The translations under genes and the position numbers were made by a program. This document shows, in pieces, positions 28,764-38,271 of a DNA stretch of 64,000 nucleotides; the first letter of the stretch is position 1, and each line of letters starts with the position of its first letter. Source of the stretch: Rheinheimera sp. (lineage in GTDB: Bacteria; Pseudomonadota; Gammaproteobacteria; Enterobacterales; Alteromonadaceae); NCBI GenBank assembly GCA_003543135.1, contig DPJG01000001.1:44004-108003 (forward strand), read 5' to 3'. The notes under the pieces are model-generated. The model was given only the letters and a program-made list of their open reading frames with translations. It was not told where the DNA came from and did no database searches.

Positions 28764-29408
28764 CTAATCTGCGTCCATTAAACATTGTTGTAATTGACTG
28801 ACCGTTTCGACCACTTGCCAGGCGCCGGCAAAATCATAATGACGGCAAAAGCTGTGTTTGATGACCACACAACGTAACCCGGCGGCGATGGCGGCCTGCA
28901 GGCCGCGTGGTGAGTCTTCCACCACTATCACTTGCTGTGCTTTTTGGCCGCTTTGTGCCAAACCGCGTAAATAAGGCTCAGGATGGGGTTTGCCCTGCTG
29001 CACCTCATCACCGGTCAGTACAAACTGAAAATATGGCAATAAGTTGCTGTGCCTGTGGATCAGTTCAAAATGCTGACGATGTGCGCTGGTGACAATACCA
29101 TGCTGATAACGGGGTTTAAGCTGTGCCAGCAGCGCCGCCATACCAGGCACAGGGGCAATTTTAAGTTCACTAAGCATGGCGGCATAACGCTGGTTGCGCT
29201 CCAGCCGCAGCGGGGCAATTTCAGCTTCAGTCAGTTGCTGCGGCAATAAATGCCAGGCGCCGATGTTATCGAGTAAAAAACACTGGAAAAACTGCTGTTC
29301 TGTCAGCTCCAGACCCAGTGTTTGATAAAAGTCGCGGTTGCATTGGTAATACAGCACTTCGGTATCAACCAGCACCCCATCATTGTCCCACAATATAAAA
29401 TTGGCCAT
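28764..29408 (-). CDS. HAD superfamily hydrolase (phosphatase, subfamily IA)
   Basis: A 214-residue HAD phosphatase. Motif I is DNDGVLVDTE at the N-terminus with the nucleophile Asp followed by Asp two residues later, motif II is the VTSAHR region, motif III is Lys in QQGKPHPEPYL, and motif IV is VIVEDSPRGLQAA. An alpha-helical cap lies between motifs I and II, as in beta-phosphoglucomutase and phosphatases such as YniC or GPH. The substrate is a small phosphorylated metabolite that cannot be named. It is separated from the J-domain operon by about 100 bases on the same strand. Confidence 0.9.
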   Translation of the reverse strand: MANFILWDNDGVLVDTEVLYYQCNRDFYQTLGLELTEQQFFQCFLLDNIGAWHLLPQQLTEAEIAPLRLERNQRYAAMLSELKIAPVPGMAALLAQLKPRYQHGIVTSAHRQHFELIHRHSNLLPYFQFVLTGDEVQQGKPHPEPYLRGLAQSGQKAQQVIVVEDSPRGLQAAIAAGLRCVVIKHSFCRHYDFAGAWQVVETVSQLQQCLMDAD

Positions 29409-29665
29409 GCTGCTGCCTGTGGCGTTAAAAATTGTGGCGATTATTCACAGCAGCTTACCGCAGCACAAGGGGGATGCGCTCAGCCGCCGGTATTTGCCGC
29501 TGTGGCCTGCGCCAGCTCATTCATGCCTGACAGCTAAATCCTGGATCATAAGACCCTGACCCGAAGTTACCGCTCACAAGGGGCAAACTTGCGTTTTTCT
29601 GAAAATCACCGACAATGCCGCCATTGCAGCACCATCGCCTGCAACACGCTCTGAAAGGCCGCCTG

Positions 29666-30211
29666 ATGCAGATAATGCCAACCCAAATTCCTGATGTATT
29701 GATATTACAACCGCGCGTTTTTACCGACGAGCGTGGTTATTTTTTGCAGAGTTTTCAGCAACAGCAATATGAACAGTTGTTATCAAGGCCGCTGAATTTT
29801 GTGCAGGACAACCATTCTCATTCCAAAGCCGGTGTGTTGCGCGGTTTGCATTATCAGTTGCAACAGCCGCAGGGCAAGCTGATCCGGGTCGTGCAGGGTG
29901 AAATTTTTGATGTGGCTGTCGATTTGCGGCGTTCGTCGCCCACTTTCGGTCATTGGGTGGGGCAGCTGTTATCGGCAGAAAATCAGCAGCAGCTGTGGAT
30001 CCCGGAAGGTTTTGCCCATGGCTTTCTGGTGTTGTCAGAAAGTGCTGATGTACATTACAAAACCACAGATTATTACAACCCGGCTGCCGAGCGCAGTATC
30101 AGATTTGATGATGTACAGCTTGCTATTGACTGGCCGCTTAAAGGCACGCCGTTATTGTCGGTCAAAGATGCTGCAGCGCCGGCTTTTGCCGACGCTGCCT
30201 ATTTTGATTAA
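29666..30211 (+). CDS. rfbC: dTDP-4-dehydrorhamnose 3,5-epimerase (RfbC/RmlC)
   Basis: A 181-residue cupin-fold epimerase of dTDP-L-rhamnose synthesis. Family motifs: FTDERGYFLQSF near the N-terminus, QDNHSHSKAGVLRGLHYQ with the catalytic His, GEIFDVAVDLRRSSPTFG, WIPEGFAHGFLVLSE, and YKTTDYYNPAAERSIRFDD with the catalytic Tyr region. ATG 29666 has AAAGG 8 bases upstream; an in-frame ATG 9 bases later is possible. No rfbA, rfbB or rfbD accompanies it, so the rest of the pathway must be elsewhere, or this copy serves another sugar-nucleotide route. Confidence 0.93.
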   Translation: MQIMPTQIPDVLILQPRVFTDERGYFLQSFQQQQYEQLLSRPLNFVQDNHSHSKAGVLRGLHYQLQQPQGKLIRVVQGEIFDVAVDLRRSSPTFGHWVGQLLSAENQQQLWIPEGFAHGFLVLSESADVHYKTTDYYNPAAERSIRFDDVQLAIDWPLKGTPLLSVKDAAAPAFADAAYFD

Positions 30212-30229
30212 TGCTTTCAGCCGCTTCCT

Positions 30230-31117
30230 TCAGGGCTGATAAGTGACGGTAAATAAGGTTTGGGCACCCGGCAAATGTCGTTGTGTTTCTTTATTGGCGG
30301 CCGTGATAAACACATGCGGAATACCGGGTAACTGCGGTAATAGCTTCATATAATCAAAAGGTTCCGGTGCTTTTTTCAACAGCAGGTGATCAGGCGTGCC
30401 GCCCAGTTCAATTTTCCGGTATTGATAAGCCGGAAACTGCTGTTGATACCAGGCCAGGATCTCAGTGGCGGATGCTGTTGAAGCAAAAGATACGCCGGGT
30501 AGACTTTTGATACTCTGATCGCCGAATTGCACCATGCCCTGCGCCGGTAAATGCACCAGCACTTTACTACCAGGATACATAGGCGCCGGAATATTGGCCG
30601 TGGTGCCCTGACTGGCGTTCACCAGCAGATCCACGTTCGAGCGCAGTTGTGCTATGCCTTCCTGCTGCAATTTATTGGTTAACTGTTCAATTTGCATTTG
30701 TTCTGCGGCCGTTGGCTCTCTGTCGCCAATTTGGTCAAACAGCGCGGTCAGCTGAGTTTCGGCCGAAGATTGCTGTTGTTGCTGCTGCGCCTGTGCTGCC
30801 AGTTGTTCACACTTTTTTACCGCCGCTTGTGATATGCCTGTGCTTTGGATCAGTTTGGTTTTGACACATTGTTCGCTTGGCATGCCATTGGCGGCGAGCG
30901 GACATTGTTGTAAAGCGCTGGCTAAATGTTGTTTTAAGTGGCTGCTACTGACACCACTGCAGTTGGCCGCCTGCTTTAATAAGCCCGACTGCTCGGCCAT
31001 TTGCAGCAACAGTTGTTGCTGTGCCGGCGGTATAGTTTGCGCGTTGACCACCTGCATAGTGAAAGATGCGGTGACTAAACCAAGACCACACCAGAAGCTG
31101 GATTTTTTGATTTGCAT
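30230..31117 (-). CDS. Hypothetical exported protein, Gln-rich
   Basis: A 295-residue protein with a signal peptide (MQIKKSSFWCGLGLVTASFTMQVVNA), start chosen at 31117 for that reason. The mature N-terminal half is helical and Gln/Ala-rich with four Cys in pairs (ANCSGVSS, LQQCPLA, SEQCVKTK, KKCEQLAAQ). The C-terminal half is strand-like, with MYPGSKVLVHLP and EILAWYQQQFPAYQYRKIELGGTPDHLL (partial), a pattern seen in periplasmic proteins of unknown role. No family recognised. It converges with rfbC and diverges from the LasA-like gene. Confidence 0.6.
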   Translation of the reverse strand: MQIKKSSFWCGLGLVTASFTMQVVNAQTIPPAQQQLLLQMAEQSGLLKQAANCSGVSSSHLKQHLASALQQCPLAANGMPSEQCVKTKLIQSTGISQAAVKKCEQLAAQAQQQQQQSSAETQLTALFDQIGDREPTAAEQMQIEQLTNKLQQEGIAQLRSNVDLLVNASQGTTANIPAPMYPGSKVLVHLPAQGMVQFGDQSIKSLPGVSFASTASATEILAWYQQQFPAYQYRKIELGGTPDHLLLKKAPEPFDYMKLLPQLPGIPHVFITAANKETQRHLPGAQTLFTVTYQP

Positions 31118-31365
31118 AACCTGATTTCCCTGGAAGAAGTTGCGGCTGACGGCCCTGTGCCGTCGGAACTTGATCAGTATGCTGCCACAAGCTGACTGAT
31201 GAATGAATAACAAAGCAGCACAAGCTTATTGTATTTTCACTTTACAGTGACATCAGACTGACAAATTTGTGATATTTATTTTTCCCTGCTTTCACTGCGG
31301 CCCGCTGAGGCTAGAGTGAGCTGTGGCTGTTCAGGCCATAGCTTAACCCTCAGAAGGACGATCAG

Positions 31366-32508
31366 ATGAAAAAAAGGAATATCAGCATTTGTGTTATTTG
31401 TGCACTTGGCCTGCAGGCAGTGGCAAGTGGTGTTTTGCAGGCGGCAGAACCTATCCGGCCACCAGAATCTTTAGAGCTGGTGCATCCACTGGTGTACAGC
31501 TACGACGAAATGTTTAATTTTGATATCGAAGCTTATCTGGCTAGTCAGGCGCCGCATTTGTTGCCTTATGCCGAACATATTTCCCACTGGGCTGGTTACA
31601 GCAGTATCAGCCCACGGGTGTTAATTACCCTGATTGAGCAGCACAGCGGCATCATAACGGATGCCAAAGCGGATGAAGCCAGAATGCAGCGTCCCTTTGC
31701 TTCCTTGTCTTCAAAGCTTGGTTTTAATGCACAGCTGCAGGACGTGAGTCATCAGCTGGCCGAGCGAATTTACAGCGGCCAGAAGTTGCCGGAAGCCCGG
31801 GAGTTTATACAAAATCATGATGCCGATCCGCTGGGTTATCTGTTTAGTCAGAACTCAGAGTTCGCAAGACCTGTAGTGCAACAGGTACGATTTAACCAGT
31901 TGTATCAAAAGCTGTTTGCCGAAGATTTTAAAGCGGCTCAGGTGAAAATACGCCAGCCGGAGTCGAGGTTACTGGCTGGGCCTGCCAATGGTTTTTTACA
32001 GTTTCCCTTTCCGACCGGTCAGTCCTGGCATGTGGGCGGTGCTCATACCAATACCGGCTCCGGCAGTTATCCGATGTCGTCGCTGGATATGAGTCAGGGC
32101 GGAGGCTGGGGCAGTAATCAATCCGGCGTCTGGGTGGCGGCTTCTGCAGCTGGCAGTTTTAAACGGCATTCGTCCTGTTTTGCCGAAGTGGTGCACAGTG
32201 GCGGCTGGTCTACCACTTATTATCACCTGATGAATATTCAGTACGGCACAGGGGCCACAGTGTATAAAAACACCCGTATTGCCAACCCGGCGAACAGCAA
32301 AGCGCAGGCCTTGTGCAACGGTGGTTCTTCTACTGGTCCGCATCAGCACTGGAGTTTAAAACAAAATGGCAGCTGGACCCATTTGCACGGGGTGTATTTG
32401 TCCGGCTGGCAAATTAGTGCAACCGGCAGCAGCTACGACACCAATTGCAGCCGTTATTACCTGACAAAAAACGGGGTCAAACGTTGTGCCGGTTATTTTA
32501 GTCATTAA
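31366..32508 (+). CDS. M23 family zinc peptidase, LasA-like (staphylolysin/beta-lytic type)
   Basis: A secreted 380-residue preproenzyme: signal peptide (about 1-27), a propeptide of about 180 residues, and a C-terminal M23A catalytic domain. Zinc ligands and catalytic residues are visible: His227 and Asp241 (GAHTN ... SSLDMS), His287 in YYHLMN, and His326/His328 in GPHQHWSL. Cys pairs late in the domain match the disulfides of LasA. LasA cleaves Gly-Gly bonds in staphylococcal peptidoglycan and in elastin. The gene probably supports lysis of other bacteria or protein scavenging, alongside the M4 enzyme, which in Pseudomonas-like systems activates LasA. AGGA precedes ATG 31366. Confidence 0.92.
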   Translation: MKKRNISICVICALGLQAVASGVLQAAEPIRPPESLELVHPLVYSYDEMFNFDIEAYLASQAPHLLPYAEHISHWAGYSSISPRVLITLIEQHSGIITDAKADEARMQRPFASLSSKLGFNAQLQDVSHQLAERIYSGQKLPEAREFIQNHDADPLGYLFSQNSEFARPVVQQVRFNQLYQKLFAEDFKAAQVKIRQPESRLLAGPANGFLQFPFPTGQSWHVGGAHTNTGSGSYPMSSLDMSQGGGWGSNQSGVWVAASAAGSFKRHSSCFAEVVHSGGWSTTYYHLMNIQYGTGATVYKNTRIANPANSKAQALCNGGSSTGPHQHWSLKQNGSWTHLHGVYLSGWQISATGSSYDTNCSRYYLTKNGVKRCAGYFSH

Positions 32509-32537
32509 CAGCCAGCGGCTGCAGCTGTTGGTTTTTT
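32507..32537 (+). terminator. Rho-independent terminator overlapping the stop codon of the LasA-like gene
   Basis: AACAGC (32507-32512) pairs with GCTGTT (32524-32529), with an inner CAGC/GCTG pairing, followed by a T6 run. Its 5' arm includes the TAA stop codon, and its 3' end reaches the stop of the convergent gene. Confidence 0.75.
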
Positions 32538-33606
32538 AGCCTGACCAGAAATACCTGGGTTGAAGCCTGATGGCGTTTTGATCGTAATGAAGTTCAAAAT
32601 CATAAAGTTGCTGAGCCGGTAATGTTTTTAATAAACAGCTCCGGCTGATATCTTCGGAACATTGTTGCAGCGCCTGCACCAGCAGTGTGGCTGCAGCAAA
32701 ACCTTCAAAAGCAATATCACTCAGGGGGATCTGTTGCCCTGCCGCATCGCGGTAAGCCCGCGCCAAATCCGACTGGTTGCTGACCGGATCCGGCATCACC
32801 ATAGAGGCCACCACTTTATCCTGGCTGCCGAGCATCAGTGCCAGCTCAGACACACCGGTAAAAGACACCACACTGTACACAGGCCGGAATTTTTTCAGGT
32901 TTGCCAGTTTAATCGCCTGTGCCAGCACCTGATAAGTGCCTACTGTTAACACCAGTTCCGGCTGGTATTGCACCAATTGTTTCACTGCCTGACTTAAGTC
33001 GCTGCTATTACGCTGAAATCTGCTGATCACCAGGGGTTTAATGCCGCGATAGCTCAGCTCAGTTAAAAAACTCTGTTCCAGTGTGGCGCCAAACTCGTCG
33101 GCCTGAATTAATAATGCAATTTTGCGCAGCTGCTGTTGATCCACCAGATATTTGATTTGGGCTTTGGCTTCTTCGGCATAACTGGCGCGGAAGTTATAAA
33201 TAAAATGGTCTTCGCTCTGGCGTAATAAGTCTGCACCGCTAAATGGCGCCAGATAAGGCACCTGTTCATGCCTGAGCATCGGCAGCACAGCGCTGGAGGT
33301 TGGTGTACCTATATAACCAAATAAGGCCATCACCTGATGAGAAAACAGCAGCTGCCTGGTATTGGCCACAGTGCGCATTGGTTCGTAACCATCATCCAGC
33401 GCTACCAGTTGTAGCGGTCGGCCGGCAATGCCACCCCGTTGATTTTGCTTTTGAAACACCAGTTCGGCGCCATGGCGGTAACTTAGCCCCAGCTGTGCTG
33501 CAGGGCCGGAAAAAGGCGCAGACATACCAAGGCGAATAGGCGATTGATCTTCTGCTACCGCCACAAAACTGCCAAGCCATAACAGCAACAGGAAAAATCG
33601 CCACAT
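32536..33606 (-). CDS. ABC-type branched-chain amino-acid-like periplasmic binding protein
   Basis: A 356-residue binding protein of the Leu/Ile/Val-binding (Peripla_BP_6) family. Signal peptide MWRFFLLLLWLGSFVAVAE precedes IRLGMSAPFSGPAAQLGLSYRHGAELVF, NQRGGIAGRPLQLVALDDGYEPMRT and GYIGTPTSSAVLPML, which are all family hallmarks (partial quotes). The start at ATG 33606 is preferred over GTG 33621 because it gives the cleaner signal. No permease or ATPase genes are adjacent; orphan members in this group often feed sensor kinases or serve as scavenging proteins. It converges with the LasA-like gene. Confidence 0.88.
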   Translation of the reverse strand: MWRFFLLLLWLGSFVAVAEDQSPIRLGMSAPFSGPAAQLGLSYRHGAELVFQKQNQRGGIAGRPLQLVALDDGYEPMRTVANTRQLLFSHQVMALFGYIGTPTSSAVLPMLRHEQVPYLAPFSGADLLRQSEDHFIYNFRASYAEEAKAQIKYLVDQQQLRKIALLIQADEFGATLEQSFLTELSYRGIKPLVISRFQRNSSDLSQAVKQLVQYQPELVLTVGTYQVLAQAIKLANLKKFRPVYSVVSFTGVSELALMLGSQDKVVASMVMPDPVSNQSDLARAYRDAAGQQIPLSDIAFEGFAAATLLVQALQQCSEDISRSCLLKTLPAQQLYDFELHYDQNAIRLQPRYFWSG

Positions 33607-33679
33607 CAATACAATAACCACCCTGAGGTTTATAAGCTGAGGTTAAATCTGAACTTGTCCGAACTATAGCCTATATCCA

Positions 33680-35893
33680 TCAGCGCCTGTCTGTATTGAT
33701 ACAGGTCAGGGGATCTGCTTCCAACTGCGATTCAGATCCAACAATAACACTGGATACGGCTTGTTGCATGGCACGGATCAAGGCCTTTTTGCCGGTATGA
33801 CCCGATCCCAGGCTTTGCCAGCTGTGTTTTTGCCAGAGTTTTTTCACAAAAATGGCGGTTATCTCTGCGGGAAGGTTTTGATAATAAAGGTTGAACCAAT
33901 GTAATAACCAGACTTCGACTAACTCATAGGGTCTGTGCCCGGCGCTGAATAACGCTAGTTGCGCAAGTGCGGTGGCCGGCAAGGCCATTTCAGGCGGTGT
34001 TGCCAGCTGTATTGCCAGAGCCGGACACAACTGGCGCTGGCTGTCGGCCAGTTGCCAATATAGCTGCTGACTAAATTGCTGCTGTAAAAGCTGTACTGTG
34101 GCCTGCCACTGGGGTTGCAGGGCTTTGAGCATCAACACCGAAGCTTCACTGCTGGCTTGTTCGGCTTGCTGGCTGAGTTTGACCGGCCGATAACCGGCAC
34201 CTTGCCAGAAGTTCAGCAAGTTTGCGTTGCAGCCAAAGCTGCTGCCCAAAAGCGCCACATCAGTATTGGCAAAATATTGTTGCAGCAGCGTCAACATCGT
34301 TGTGCCAAGCCCCTGCGACTGCAGCACAGGGCTGACGGCAATACGCTGAATGCGCGCCATTTTCAGCCGAGCCAGTTCCGGACTTGCCAGATGAAAAGCC
34401 AGACTTTGTGCCATTAAATGACCTTGCACCCGGCGTTCGCCCTGATAAATCTGCTGGCATAAAGCGGCTGGTAAATCACCTTCCAGACTGATCACAGCAC
34501 AAGCCAATAGCTCATGCTGCTGCCACAGCGTAAAAAGTTGCAGTGCCGGGTTATCCAACAGTGCCCATAAATCCGTGGTACTGGTTTGGTAATGCGCCAG
34601 GCTGAGCAGTGCCATCATTTGTGCAAACCGGGGATGTTGCGCCAGCTCTGTCTGTGGGATGTGCTTTAGCTGCAGGGGCAGTGCGGGCTGATATTGTGGC
34701 AGCTGATATTCGGTGGCCAATAAAAAACTGTTAAAAATCAATTGTTCCAGCGGGCAGTCGGCGGCGTAACGAATAGCTTGTTGTAACTGAAATTTTTGCC
34801 AGCCAGGGCAGTGTGCGTCCAGATAAGGCTGAAACTTTAATAAAAAACCACGGCCTGTGCCTTCGTAACCATGTTCTGTGCTGGCCAGCACCACGCGGCT
34901 GTAATGCGCTACCAGTTGCTGTAGCTGAGGGGTTGGAATGGCCGCTGCTTCGTCAATTAACAACAGATCCAGTTTGGGTTTTTCCGCCAGTAACAAATCC
35001 ACAGGCCAGAAGCTCAGCGCAACTTCAGTGTCTGGTGCCAGCTGCTGCAGCTGTTGTTTGGCCATGTGAAGCGCCACTACGGCGTTGTCGGGGTGAGGTG
35101 CACAAATGGCCAGCCGGGTTTTGCCCTGATGTTGCAACTGCGCTGCTGCAATACCAAGGGCTGCCGATTTACCGCGGCCGCGGTGCGCTGTTAGCAATAA
35201 AGGCCGGCGCCTGTGGCCGGACAACATCTGGAAAATTGCTGTGACGGCCTGTTGCTGGTGCCAACTTAAATAAGGGGACTCAGGCTGCTGCACTTCGACA
35301 TTTGAGGTGTCCGCTGCTGGCCAGGCGAGATCCTGCAGCAGCAGGTTATCGCGGCATACCAGCCAGTTATGTTGCCTGGTTTTGTGAAGCCAGCTTTGTA
35401 AAAATGCCGAAGGGCCGGCTTCATCAGGATAAGAGCGCAGTTTGCCGGTTTTAGGATTGGGCTGCGCTGACCAAAGCTCAGGGGCTGGGCTACACAACAG
35501 CCATAAACCACCGGCTTTTACACAACCAGCGCTGGCGGCGACCAGATCCCAGTCGATCCCCTGCCAGGCGTCAATCACAAGCACGTCACATTCAGTGCCG
35601 AGCAGCTGAGATTTGCGCTCTATCTGCTGAAATTGCCACAAAGGGCAAGCCTGCTGCACTTCGGCTAAAGGCGCGCCGAGCCAGAACACTTTAGCCTGTG
35701 GTGGCTGTGTTTTTAGTAACGCCAGCAGCAATGGATGACTTGCGGCTGTTTGCTCAGTGGCTTCGGTGGTGTGTTCAGTTGCCACAGGACTTGTTTGTAA
35801 CCAAAGCGGTAAACGCCAGCCCAGCGCCTTGCATTGCTGCTGCCGCGTTAATAACAGCGTTGGCAAAGAGGCCGCAGTCGGGCTGGCAGTCAT
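33680..35893 (-). CDS. tmcA: tRNA(Met) cytidine acetyltransferase TmcA
   Basis: An ATP-dependent acetyltransferase that forms N4-acetylcytidine at the wobble base of elongator tRNA-Met. Domain order: N-terminal DUF1726-like region, helicase module with Walker A HRGRGKSAALG and an LLLIDEAAAIPTPQL Walker B, GNAT acetyltransferase with RIAVSPVLQSQGLGTTML, and a C-terminal tRNA-binding part. Length (737) is a little above E. coli TmcA (671), mostly in the N-terminal linker with an ATEHTTEATEQTA low-complexity stretch. It starts one base after the uvrD stop, so it is probably cotranscribed with uvrD. Confidence 0.93.
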   Translation of the reverse strand: MTASPTAASLPTLLLTRQQQCKALGWRLPLWLQTSPVATEHTTEATEQTAASHPLLLALLKTQPPQAKVFWLGAPLAEVQQACPLWQFQQIERKSQLLGTECDVLVIDAWQGIDWDLVAASAGCVKAGGLWLLCSPAPELWSAQPNPKTGKLRSYPDEAGPSAFLQSWLHKTRQHNWLVCRDNLLLQDLAWPAADTSNVEVQQPESPYLSWHQQQAVTAIFQMLSGHRRRPLLLTAHRGRGKSAALGIAAAQLQHQGKTRLAICAPHPDNAVVALHMAKQQLQQLAPDTEVALSFWPVDLLLAEKPKLDLLLIDEAAAIPTPQLQQLVAHYSRVVLASTEHGYEGTGRGFLLKFQPYLDAHCPGWQKFQLQQAIRYAADCPLEQLIFNSFLLATEYQLPQYQPALPLQLKHIPQTELAQHPRFAQMMALLSLAHYQTSTTDLWALLDNPALQLFTLWQQHELLACAVISLEGDLPAALCQQIYQGERRVQGHLMAQSLAFHLASPELARLKMARIQRIAVSPVLQSQGLGTTMLTLLQQYFANTDVALLGSSFGCNANLLNFWQGAGYRPVKLSQQAEQASSEASVLMLKALQPQWQATVQLLQQQFSQQLYWQLADSQRQLCPALAIQLATPPEMALPATALAQLALFSAGHRPYELVEVWLLHWFNLYYQNLPAEITAIFVKKLWQKHSWQSLGSGHTGKKALIRAMQQAVSSVIVGSESQLEADPLTCINTDRR

Positions 35894-35894
35894 G

Positions 35895-38063
35895 TTAAAT
35901 CGCCTCTAACCTGGCATAAGCTGTGACCAGCCATTTGCTGCCCAAGTCGTCAAAATTCACCTGGATCCGCGACTGATTGCCGGTGCCTTCGTAGTTCAGC
36001 ACTGTACCTTCACCAAATTTTTCGTGAAACACCCGCTGGCCCAGTTTAAAACCGGTGTTTTCAAAAGCGCTGTGGGTGGCGGCGCTGCCAAAACGGTTAA
36101 ATTGGGTTGGCCGGCTGACACTGGTGGTCAGGCGGATTTCTTCGACATATTCGGCCGGAATTTCGCGTAAAAACCGTGACGGCTTGTTGTATTGCTCCTG
36201 ACCATATAACCGGCGGCTTTCGGCGTGGCATAAATACAGTTTTTGCATAGCGCGCGTCATGCCGACATAACAAAGCCGGCGTTCTTCTTCGAGCCTGGTT
36301 GGGTCGTCGCCTGATTGCTGGCTTGGGAACATGCCTTCTTCCAGGCCACAGACAAATACCAGCGGAAATTCCAGGCCTTTGGCGGTGTGTAAAGTCATCA
36401 GCTGCACAGCGTCTGAATGTTCTTCGGCCTGATATTCACCGGCTTCCAGGGCCGCTTGTGATAAAAAGGCCGACAGCGGACTCATTTCTTCATTGGCGGC
36501 AAAATTCTGGTTGGCGCAGGCGTTTACCAGCTCGTTTAAGTTTTCAATGCGGGTTTGGGCTTTTTCGCCTTTTTCCGCCTGATACATGGCATAAAGGCCA
36601 GACTGATGAATCACATGGTCGGCTTGTTCATCCAAAGGCAAGTCGCGGATGTCGTCGTCCAGTTTATTAATCAGCTCCATAAAAGCGGATACTGCATTGG
36701 CAGCGCGGCCGGTTAGCTCTTTCTGGAACAACATCTGCTGCAGGCTTTGCCATAAAGTTTGTTGTTCACGACGGGCAAATTCCCGCACTTTATCCAGGCT
36801 GGAATCCCCAATACCACGGGTTGGGGTATTGATAATACGCTCCAGCGCAGCGTCGTCCTGCCTGTTGTTAATCAGCCGCAAATAAGCCAGTGAGTCTTTA
36901 ATTTCCTGACGTTCATAAAAGCGCAGGCCGCCATAAATGCGGTAGTTCATCCCGTCCTGAATTAAGGCTTCTTCCAGCACCCGCGACTGGGCGTTATTGC
37001 GGTACAGCACAGCGGCTTCAGTGAGTTTGCCACCCTGACGGCGCCACTCACGAATGCGGCTGACAATAAAACGGGCTTCATCCAGCTCGTTAAAGGCGGT
37101 GTACAGCGAAATGGCTTCACCGTCGTCGCCGTCTGTCCATAAGTCTTTGCCCAAACGGCTGTTATTATTGGCAATAACAGCGTTGGCGGCTTTTAAAATA
37201 GTGCCGGTAGAGCGGTAGTTTTGCTCCAAACGAATAGTGACAGGATCCGGAAAGTCTTTTAAAAAGGTCTGGATATTTTCTACTTTGGCACCACGCCAGC
37301 CGTAAATGGACTGGTCGTCGTCGCCCACTATCATGACGCGGGCATGGTTGCCGGCGAGCAGTCGCAGCCATTGGTATTGAATGGCGTTGGTGTCCTGAAA
37401 CTCGTCGACCAGAATTTGGCGAAAACGCTGCTGATAATGGCTGCGGATTTCGCTGTTGTTTTTTAACAGTTCAAAACTTCTGAGCAGAATTTCAGCAAAA
37501 TCGACTAAACCGGCGCGGTCGCACAGGTCCTGATATGCGGCGTAAATTTTAATCATGGTTTCTAAATTAAAATCGCCACCATGCACCATTTTATTCGGGC
37601 GCTCACCTTCATCTTTGCGGCCATTAATAAACCACTGAATTTGTTTAGGCGGCCAGTGTTTTTCATCGAGGTTCAGCGCTTTGAGCACCCGGCGCACCAA
37701 ACGGTATTGATCGTCCGAATCGATGATTTGAAAACCCTGTGGCAAATTGGCTTCGGCATAATGGGCGCGTAGCATACGGTGCGACAAACCGTGGAAAGTA
37801 CCCATCCACAGGTTGTTTAAACTCACCCCCACTGTTTGTTCAATACGGGCGCGCATTTCCTGGGCTGCTTTATTGGTAAAAGTCACAGCCAGCAAACTAT
37901 AAGGTGCCACACGCTCAACCTGCATCAGCCAGGCCAGCCGGTGCACCAGCACCCGGGTTTTGCCCGAGCCGGCGCCGGCTAAAATCAGCATATGCTGGCT
38001 GGGCGCAGCCACCGCATCACGCTGTTTGTCGTTTAAACCATCAAGTAATAAAGAAACGTCCAT
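35895..38063 (-). CDS. uvrD: DNA helicase II (UvrD)
   Basis: A superfamily 1A helicase of 722 residues, matching E. coli UvrD end to end: MDVSLLLDGLNDKQRDAVAAP, Walker A LAGAGSGKTRVLVHRLAWL, the VTFTNKAAQEMRARIE motif Ia, VDEFQDTN Walker B, GDDDQSIYGWRGA motif III, the LEQNYRS motif IV, and TLHTAKGLEFPLVFVCGLEEG motif V (partial quotes). The C-terminal Tudor-like tail (GQRVFHEKFGEGTVLNYEG) that binds RNA polymerase is present. It unwinds DNA in nucleotide-excision and mismatch repair. A near-palindrome in its upstream region was tested as a LexA box and rejected. tmcA follows with no gap. Confidence 0.96.
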   Translation of the reverse strand: MDVSLLLDGLNDKQRDAVAAPSQHMLILAGAGSGKTRVLVHRLAWLMQVERVAPYSLLAVTFTNKAAQEMRARIEQTVGVSLNNLWMGTFHGLSHRMLRAHYAEANLPQGFQIIDSDDQYRLVRRVLKALNLDEKHWPPKQIQWFINGRKDEGERPNKMVHGGDFNLETMIKIYAAYQDLCDRAGLVDFAEILLRSFELLKNNSEIRSHYQQRFRQILVDEFQDTNAIQYQWLRLLAGNHARVMIVGDDDQSIYGWRGAKVENIQTFLKDFPDPVTIRLEQNYRSTGTILKAANAVIANNNSRLGKDLWTDGDDGEAISLYTAFNELDEARFIVSRIREWRRQGGKLTEAAVLYRNNAQSRVLEEALIQDGMNYRIYGGLRFYERQEIKDSLAYLRLINNRQDDAALERIINTPTRGIGDSSLDKVREFARREQQTLWQSLQQMLFQKELTGRAANAVSAFMELINKLDDDIRDLPLDEQADHVIHQSGLYAMYQAEKGEKAQTRIENLNELVNACANQNFAANEEMSPLSAFLSQAALEAGEYQAEEHSDAVQLMTLHTAKGLEFPLVFVCGLEEGMFPSQQSGDDPTRLEEERRLCYVGMTRAMQKLYLCHAESRRLYGQEQYNKPSRFLREIPAEYVEEIRLTTSVSRPTQFNRFGSAATHSAFENTGFKLGQRVFHEKFGEGTVLNYEGTGNQSRIQVNFDDLGSKWLVTAYARLEAI

Positions 38064-38271
38064 TCCGCTAGCCTATGGATAAATGTACAGGGGTACTGAG
38101 ATAACGGCAGTATATCAGGGCTTGCCAATGGGCTAAACCCGTTTGTTTTTTTTCCCCGGATCTGCCTTATTTGCAGCAAAACATTAAGTTGCGACCTGAT
38201 AAGTAAAGCTCTGCATAGCCGCATTGGGTGCTTTTGGTTATGCTGCGAAAAAACAACAATATAGGTGCACA

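Noticed and set aside
38094-38112. TACTG...CAGTA near-palindrome upstream of uvrD, considered as a LexA (SOS) box
   Set aside because: The spacer is 9 bases, one short of the 10 in the LexA consensus, and the inner T and A of CTGT-N8-ACAG are missing. Regulation by LexA is not supported by this site.
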